Source: a virus
Virus record (IMG/VR): IMGVR_UViG_3300023116_000168
Location: 1 to 33,659 of that record
Length of the DNA: 33,659 bases
Strand: one strand, 5' to 3'
Below, one piece after another: positions 30,346-33,659 of this stretch; position 1 is the stretch's first letter; every line of letters begins with the position of its first letter. Below the pieces are notes generated by a model. The model did no database searches, was not told the origin of the DNA, and worked only from the letters and a program-made list of their open reading frames with translations. A program made the translations under genes and the position numbers.

Positions 30346-30373
30346 CGAGAAAATTTTGCCGGATTTTTTCTCG
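30346..30373 (-). terminator. Possible terminator after the 30394 gene
   Basis: CGAGAAAA and TTTTCTCG pair over 8 bp around a 12-nt loop. A T-run follows about 12 nt later on the minus strand, so termination is likely but imperfect. It separates the small-gene operon from the strong promoter. Confidence 0.45.
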
Positions 30374-30393
30374 ACCAAAAATGGATTTAAAAG

Positions 30394-30591
30394 TCAATTT
30401 TGGTTTTGGGTTCCTTCCTCTACCAGTTTAGTTACATAAGTTTCAGTGCCATCCATAACTTTAACATCATAAATGGGAGACTTCATATACTTCTTAATCT
30501 TCTTATACTTTTTTAGAAGTTTATCAACTTCATCTTGATTAATTTCAAGTTTAAGTTCTACCTTTTTCTTACTACCAAATCCTTCACTCAT
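30394..30591 (-). CDS. Small basic hypothetical protein (65 aa)
   Basis: From the ATG at 30591 the protein reads MSEGFGSKKKVELKLEINQD followed by EVDKLLKKYKKIKKYMKSPI, a lysine-rich helix, and a C-terminal beta-like DVKVMDGTETYVTKLVEEG. The ATG overlaps the TGA of the upstream gene as ATGA; a longer frame exists but would overlap that gene by far more. Probably nucleic-acid binding from its charge, but no family was recognised. It is the last gene of the long operon that runs from beyond the right edge. Confidence 0.7.
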   Translation of the reverse strand: MSEGFGSKKKVELKLEINQDEVDKLLKKYKKIKKYMKSPIYDVKVMDGTETYVTKLVEEGTQNQN

Positions 30592-30854
30592 TTTTTTTTC
30601 TTGTCGTCTGGTGCCTTGTATCCCCAAAGTTTTGGGTTGATTCTTCCTTCTGTTTGAGTAATGTTAATCAAATCTTTTCTGTACTTGTCCCAATACTCAT
30701 CAAAAATATCTACTCTCTTTTGACAAGATACGATGTCAAAATGTGTTGCTCCATCTTGAAGATACTCAACAAGATAAGCGTTACTTGGAAGTGATCTGTC
30801 TTGAGAATTACTTGGATCACAATCAGAATGAATTATTCTAATTCCCTTTGACAT
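30588..30854 (-). CDS. Conserved small cyanophage protein (88 aa)
   Basis: The sequence MSKGIRIIHSDCDPSNSQDR SLPSNAYLVEYLQDG, with HFDIVSCQKRVDIFDEYWDKY and TEGRINPKLWG, matches a small conserved cyanophage family I recognise by its 'RSLPSNAYLVEY...TEGR.NPKLWG' pattern. The function is unknown. It ends in a Lys run (DDKKKK) whose stop overlaps the next ATG. It lies 4 bp after the DUF6433-like gene. Confidence 0.75.
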   Translation of the reverse strand: MSKGIRIIHSDCDPSNSQDRSLPSNAYLVEYLQDGATHFDIVSCQKRVDIFDEYWDKYRKDLINITQTEGRINPKLWGYKAPDDKKKK

Positions 30855-30858
30855 TAAA

Positions 30859-31470
30859 TCAGTTCTCCCACCTAATGTCGGGGTATGCTTCTTTCACATG
30901 ATCGAAGGTGATGTTATAAACATCAGTAAGTGCCTTATCTTTTGTGAGGATTAGAATCTCTGCTTCTTTTGGATGAAGTCCTTGAAGAATGTTGATAAAC
31001 ATCGTCTCACGACGAATGGATGAAAGGGAACGATTCCCATAAACATTTCCCTTTCTCACAAAATTAACAAGTTTTTTAAATTCTCTTCTCAAAGAGGTTT
31101 TACCTGTCTTCATGTCTTCTTCAGCACCATTGTAAGAAATAGAACGATCTCCAGTCAATTGACTATTCACATTTGCACTGAGAGTTCCACCAACAGCAGT
31201 CATCTCACGAATGTCTGCAAAAGGAACTTCTCCTTCTGGAAGAAGTGATACAATGTTTTCATCAAAATTCCAAGTGAAGACAGCAATAAGAGCATCATTA
31301 CGATACTCTTTGAGAACTTCTACTTTCTTTGCTTTACTTCTTTGCTTGGAAGCAAGTTCAAGAATCTCATGTTGAAAGCAATTCCTATCCAGTTTCGGAA
31401 GAGGAGTTGCTTTCCTTGTTGTTTTACTGACGGTTGCTTTTCTACTCGTCGTCTTCTTCGAAGCTGTCAT
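30859..31470 (-). CDS. DUF6433-like conserved cyanophage protein (203 aa)
   Basis: A basic Lys/Thr/Arg-rich start (MTASKKTTSRKATVSKTTRK) leads into FQHEILELASKQRSKAKKVE VLKEYRNDALIAVFTWNFDE, SLLPEGEVPFADI, FKKLVNFVRKGN and ETMFINILQGLHPKEAEILI, the pattern of a conserved cyanophage family (DUF6433). Function is unknown; the helix-rich middle and basic head suggest DNA contact. The ATG at 31470 is chosen over TTG at 31482. Either start overlaps the upstream membrane-protein gene by about 30 bp, an unusually long overlap. Confidence 0.75.
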   Translation of the reverse strand: MTASKKTTSRKATVSKTTRKATPLPKLDRNCFQHEILELASKQRSKAKKVEVLKEYRNDALIAVFTWNFDENIVSLLPEGEVPFADIREMTAVGGTLSANVNSQLTGDRSISYNGAEEDMKTGKTSLRREFKKLVNFVRKGNVYGNRSLSSIRRETMFINILQGLHPKEAEILILTKDKALTDVYNITFDHVKEAYPDIRWEN

Positions 31471-31663
31471 AATTGTTTTCAAATCTCACTGCTAAAATTT
31501 CATCTGGAATAATGTTCCCGTCATTATCAAAAAATTCGGGATGCATATTGATTGGTTGGTTTTCCAGGAATGTTCTATTTGCTATCCAACCTACTATACC
31601 ACCGACCACAAAAAATAACAATGTCATCATTACGGCCATGGTGAGCATAAATGCTTGTTCCAT
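31442..31663 (-). CDS. Small membrane protein (73 aa)
   Basis: One N-terminal membrane helix (residues 4-27: AFMLTMAVMMTLLFFVVGGI VGWI) is followed by an acidic soluble tail with HPEFFDNDGNIIPDEILAVR FENNY. The 'HPE.FD.(D/N)GN.IPDE.LAVRFE' tail is a conserved cyanophage signature I recognise. It probably sits in the host inner membrane with the tail in the cytoplasm. Function unknown. A hairpin lies in the leader 32-55 nt upstream of the ATG. Confidence 0.75.
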   Translation of the reverse strand: MEQAFMLTMAVMMTLLFFVVGGIVGWIANRTFLENQPINMHPEFFDNDGNIIPDEILAVRFENNYDSFEEDDE

Positions 31664-31694
31664 TTTTTTCTCCCGAGAGTTACCTTCTATTACA

Positions 31695-31718
31695 AGATGC
31701 TCCCGAAAAGGAACATCT
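31695..31718 (-). other. Leader hairpin upstream of the membrane-protein gene
   Basis: AGATGTTCC and GGAGCATCT form a 9-bp stem on the minus strand with a G-U pair and a 6-nt loop. No T-tract follows, so it is not a standard terminator; it may be an mRNA leader structure or a processing site. Confidence 0.5.
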
Positions 31719-31757
31719 AAAAACTAAACGTTTTCCTAGTGTTCCTCCATTCTATCA

Positions 31758-32117
31758 TTATTTAGTCTTCTTTTTACGCCTTCCAGGTCGTTTATCATAA
31801 CTATACTTTTCGGCATCATCAATTATAGCACGAAGATAGTTTTTTATCTTTCTTGCTTGTGGTTTTGAGATGAACCCATAAGCTTCTCTAAGTTGTTTAT
31901 GAATCTCATCAGAACCACCGACTAAGTATTCGTCCAAATCACCAATCAAACTATTCAGTTCAGTGATTGTAGAACTCTGAATGAAGTCATCAACTTCTTT
32001 TCTTTTTGCTCCACGAACTTTTAGATAATCATAGAACTTTAAAACGAATTGCCCTTCGAAGGCATAGTCGATTGCTTTCTCGACATCAAAGTAAATTTCC
32101 CGAACGTCTTGTTCCAT
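31758..32117 (-). CDS. Conserved cyanophage protein (119 aa)
   Basis: The product begins MEQDVREIYFDVEKAIDYAF and contains FVLKFYDYLKVRGAKRKEVDD, SLIGDLDEYLVGGSDEIHKQ LREAYGFI and a basic end (RPGRRKKKTK). I recognise the 'DVREIYFDVEKA.DYA..G.F' pattern as a conserved cyanophage protein of unknown function. The ATG at 32117 shares a base with the TAA of the glutaredoxin gene (TAATG); an upstream in-frame start would reach 15 codons into that gene and is less likely. Confidence 0.75.
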   Translation of the reverse strand: MEQDVREIYFDVEKAIDYAFEGQFVLKFYDYLKVRGAKRKEVDDFIQSSTITELNSLIGDLDEYLVGGSDEIHKQLREAYGFISKPQARKIKNYLRAIIDDAEKYSYDKRPGRRKKKTK

Positions 32118-32371
32118 TAGATTAGTTTGTTTTCTCGAAGATACGCTACAGTTTCGGTACAACCACCAAGATGAGTTCCATCATCAGGACCCTCAACATT
32201 CATTACAACTTGAGGGAAAGTTGATCCTACACCAAATTTATCGTAAAACTCATCTCTTGTAAAGTCCCTGTCTAACTTATAGACAACGTATCTTTTTTCT
32301 GATAGTTCAAGAACTCTTTGAACTTTGGTGCAGAAAGGGCAACCATCTTTAGAATAAACTGTAAAATTCAT
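32117..32371 (-). CDS. Glutaredoxin (84 aa)
   Basis: The protein has the dithiol active site CPFC (residues 11-14) in VYSKDGCPFCTKVQRVLEL, the cis-Pro motif STFPQVVM and the glutathione-site HLGGCTET. Length is normal for glutaredoxin. It should use glutathione to reduce disulphides, for example in phage or host ribonucleotide reductase. Its ATG overlaps the TGA of the 33-residue membrane microprotein, and its stop overlaps the next start. Confidence 0.9.
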   Translation of the reverse strand: MNFTVYSKDGCPFCTKVQRVLELSEKRYVVYKLDRDFTRDEFYDKFGVGSTFPQVVMNVEGPDDGTHLGGCTETVAYLRENKLI

Positions 32372-32469
32372 AATAACACAATTACTAATAAAGGTACGGT
32401 GATTGAAAGAAATGCTAATAATGTCCCCCCCACTTCTTGAAGTAGGGGGGTAATACTGTGATGATCCAT
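32368..32469 (-). CDS. Single-helix membrane microprotein (33 aa)
   Basis: The frame MDHHSITPLLQEVGGTLLAF followed by LSITVPLLVIVLL has one hydrophobic helix filling the C-terminal half. Its TGA overlaps the glutaredoxin ATG (ATGA), which supports translation. The codons for TPLLQEVGG form a very stable GC-rich hairpin in the mRNA. It resembles one-helix photosynthetic subunits in size only; no specific match is seen. The ribosome-binding site is not obvious. Confidence 0.55.
   Translation of the reverse strand: MDHHSITPLLQEVGGTLLAFLSITVPLLVIVLL
32425..32450 (-). other. GC-rich hairpin inside the microprotein gene
   Basis: On the minus strand CCCCCCTACTTC pairs with GAAGTGGGGGG, with one G-U pair (a C-A mismatch on the plus strand) and almost no loop. 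It is conspicuous in this AT-rich region. No T-tract follows, so it may control ribosomes or RNA decay rather than termination. Confidence 0.75.
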
Positions 32470-32497
32470 TAAGTTTTTATTTTTATGTATTGTTTTA

Positions 32498-32743
32498 CTA
32501 ACTTAAACAATACCAGACAAGTCCTACATTTACAAGTACGGAAAGAACTACAGCAATTTTAAGTCTCTTTTTTGCTTCATCAGTTTCTTCACCAGTAATC
32601 TGTAGTGCCATCGTATCTCTGACGGCATTGATACGATCATCATCGTATTGCTTAAATGCTCCTCGCTTTTCTACTTTCTTATAATAGTGAAGAGCATTAA
32701 GAATGATCGTATAATCTTCGAATGATAAAAGAAATCTATTCAT
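32498..32743 (-). CDS. Small membrane-anchored protein (81 aa)
   Basis: A soluble N-terminal part (MNRFLLSFEDYTIILNALHY YKKVEKRGAFKQYDDDRINA, then VRDTMALQ) is followed by a C-terminal membrane helix (IAVVLSVLVNVGLVWYCLS, residues 63-81). The 'SFEDY..IL.ALH.YKK' opening is one I associate with small cyanophage proteins of unknown role. It overlaps the upstream gene by 8 bp (ATGAATAG). Confidence 0.7.
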   Translation of the reverse strand: MNRFLLSFEDYTIILNALHYYKKVEKRGAFKQYDDDRINAVRDTMALQITGEETDEAKKRLKIAVVLSVLVNVGLVWYCLS

Positions 32744-32975
32744 CCATCTTCAGTTTCTTACGTAACTCTCTCTCCATCTTAGCATACTTTCGATTCATCA
32801 TCCAGTTTGTAATCGGATTCCTTGGATGAAGTTTTACCATCAAGTAGTATCTTGTAATGTTTAATTGAATGACTTGGAGTTGGAGTTGAATGTATTTTGC
32901 TACATTTTCATCGGTGACTATAAAGTACGCAACAAATGCAAAAATAATAAGAAGAGTTGAATTAACTGGGTTCAT
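32736..32975 (-). CDS. Small membrane protein (79 aa)
   Basis: An N-terminal membrane helix (STLLIIFAFVAYFIV, residues 6-20) precedes an amphipathic middle (ENVAKYIQLQLQVIQLNITR YYLMVKLHPR) and a basic C-terminus (RKYAKMERELRKKLKMDE). This looks like a conserved cyanophage family ('MNP.N..L.I.FA..AY.IV....VA.YI'); the function is unknown. The ATG overlaps the upstream TGA (ATGA). Confidence 0.7.
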   Translation of the reverse strand: MNPVNSTLLIIFAFVAYFIVTDENVAKYIQLQLQVIQLNITRYYLMVKLHPRNPITNWMMNRKYAKMERELRKKLKMDE

Positions 32976-33181
32976 AAGTCTTGAGTCCTCTTAAAACATA
33001 CTGAGTTAAACATTCCCATTTTATGTCGAAGTTTAACTTTCGTATGTTGAGAGTGAACTTCTACTTTTTCTACTGTGTATTCTCTTCCAAGAATTAATAA
33101 TGATCTTGGGTCATCATTATTACCCCACCTAATCTGCTCTTTACTACATCCAATATACTCTACTATGTCGCCTTCTTTCAT
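32972..33181 (-). CDS. Small SH3/KOW-like protein (69 aa)
   Basis: The product MKEGDIVEYIGCSKEQIRWG NNDDPRSLLILGREYTVEKV then EVHSQHTKVKLRH has the look of a small beta-barrel (SH3 or KOW type): GD.V.YIG, LGREYTV and the final F/V-rich strand. I recognise 'YIGCS.EQ.RWG.NDDP' from cyanophages. Function unknown. It is coupled by ATGA overlaps on both sides. Confidence 0.7.
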   Translation of the reverse strand: MKEGDIVEYIGCSKEQIRWGNNDDPRSLLILGREYTVEKVEVHSQHTKVKLRHKMGMFNSVCFKRTQDL

Positions 33182-33420
33182 TGGAACATTCCTCTATACT
33201 TCATAAAGTTCAATGTCTCCTTCATGTCTCCAATGTGAGTATAACCTAAAGAGACTTGAGGGTATGTTGCTTCTGAACCAAACTCAGATTCAAATGCACG
33301 TTGACTAAAGTGCTTATTCAGTTTGTATTCTAAAATCTCAACATCAAGTTGTTTGAGTAGAGAGGTCATTCTCTCACACTCTTGACTGCCGTTTGTGTAG
33401 ATTACTGCTTGTTTAGTCAT
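33178..33420 (-). CDS. Glutaredoxin-like protein with one active-site Cys (80 aa)
   Basis: The fold pattern is that of glutaredoxin (AVIYTNGSQECERMTSLLK, TYPQVSLGYTHIGDMKETLN), but the first active-site Cys is replaced: SQEC (12-15) instead of CPYC. The cis-Pro (TYPQV) remains. Such 'NGSQEC' proteins are common in cyanophages. It may bind glutathione or another partner rather than act as a normal reductase. The ATG at 33420 overlaps the upstream stop region by 8 bp; a longer frame to 33450 would overlap more and lacks the family N-terminus. Confidence 0.75.
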   Translation of the reverse strand: MTKQAVIYTNGSQECERMTSLLKQLDVEILEYKLNKHFSQRAFESEFGSEATYPQVSLGYTHIGDMKETLNFMKYRGMFQ

Positions 33421-33646
33421 GTTCAATAATAATACGTTGCTTGACTTCACCTCTACTATTTACCACAGTTTGTCGGATGACTTTACCACATAAAAGTTGT
33501 TCAATCTTTTCTACAAGATTATCAACAATTCCTTCGTTAGCTACCTTACGCCAATCACCATTAATCATGGGTTCATTATGCATCTTTTGATACTGGTGGT
33601 TTGCCAGATTATCTAGAAAGTCACTAGTCACGTTGTCTCCAATCAT
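33413..33646 (-). CDS. Conserved small protein at the right edge (77 aa)
   Basis: The product has NHQYQKMHNEPMINGDWRKV ANEGIVDNLVEKIEQLLCGK and a C-terminal beta part (VIRQTVVNSRGEVKQRIIIE). Similar proteins ('INGEWRKVANEGIVD') are known to me in cyanophages, function unknown. The frame stays open up to the window edge, so the true start could lie beyond it; the ATG at 33646 is the natural choice from the N-terminus. It is the first visible gene of the overlapping operon down to 30394. Confidence 0.7.
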   Translation of the reverse strand: MIGDNVTSDFLDNLANHQYQKMHNEPMINGDWRKVANEGIVDNLVEKIEQLLCGKVIRQTVVNSRGEVKQRIIIEHD

Positions 33647-33659
33647 CAGGTTTGTCTTG

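Noticed and set aside
30369-30397. TTGACT at the stop codon of the 30394 gene
   Set aside because: The hexamer at 17 bp is TCGAGA, not a -10, so it was left out of the stop-codon promoter set.

Overview
The window is part of the genome of a T4-like cyanophage, a contractile-tailed myovirus of marine Synechococcus or Prochlorococcus. Three things point there: recognisable T4 core genes (gp4, gp5, gp26, gp32, gp33, gp48, gp53, gp59), cyanobacterial and cyanophage families (a DUF1825-like protein, PhoH, a cyanobacterial-type ThyX, a DUF6433-like protein, a possible DUF4278 relative), and AT-rich DNA with T4-type late promoters (TATAAATA) beside sigma70-type promoters (TTGACA/TATAAT). No rRNA, CRISPR array, insertion sequence or integrase was seen. 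No attachment site was recognised.

Layout, left to right. (1) 1-3765, minus: a very large beta-helix-type virion protein that runs off the left edge. (2) 3851-6501: a Mom-like DNA-modification protein, small unknown genes, a cluster of three clear tRNAs (Leu-UAA, Tyr-GUA, Ile-UAU) plus one aberrant 107-nt tRNA-like element, a secreted glycine-zipper protein and two small unknowns. (3) 6545-21772, minus: the tail and baseplate module, read from high to low coordinates: a tail-tube-initiator-like protein, gp26, a small gp51-like protein reachable by a predicted -1 frameshift, a tape-measure-like protein, a same-length protein with two cell-wall-hydrolase domains, a gp27-like hub protein, a small protein, gp5, a beta-structured protein and two paralogous appendage proteins. 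(4) 21807-24334, plus: gp4, gp48, gp53, behind two exact late promoters. (5) 24335-29478, minus: replication, recombination and nucleotide genes: gp32, DUF1825-like, gp59, gp33, PD-(D/E)XK exonuclease, PhoH, a small protein, ThyX and two small proteins. The gp33-gp59-gp32 order is that of T4. (6) 29542-33646, minus: small early-type genes, most overlapping by ATGA or TAATG, including glutaredoxin, a one-cysteine glutaredoxin-like protein and several small membrane proteins.

Regulation is unusually legible. Seven sigma70-type promoters with exactly 17-bp spacers can be placed, including consensus ones for gp32 and for the small-gene block at 30147. In several, the -35 TTGAC uses the TGA stop codon of the upstream gene, and the late motif TATAAATA likewise uses TAA stops. 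Some sit in or next to terminator hairpins. The gp32 terminator appears to lie inside the 3' end of the convergent gp53 gene.

Best candidates for something unusual are the gp26 frameshift, the nested promoters and terminators, the aberrant tRNA, the Mom-like protein, the pair of 1115-residue tail proteins and two unreported-looking one-helix microproteins of 30 and 33 residues. All functions are read from sequence by eye; no database search was run.
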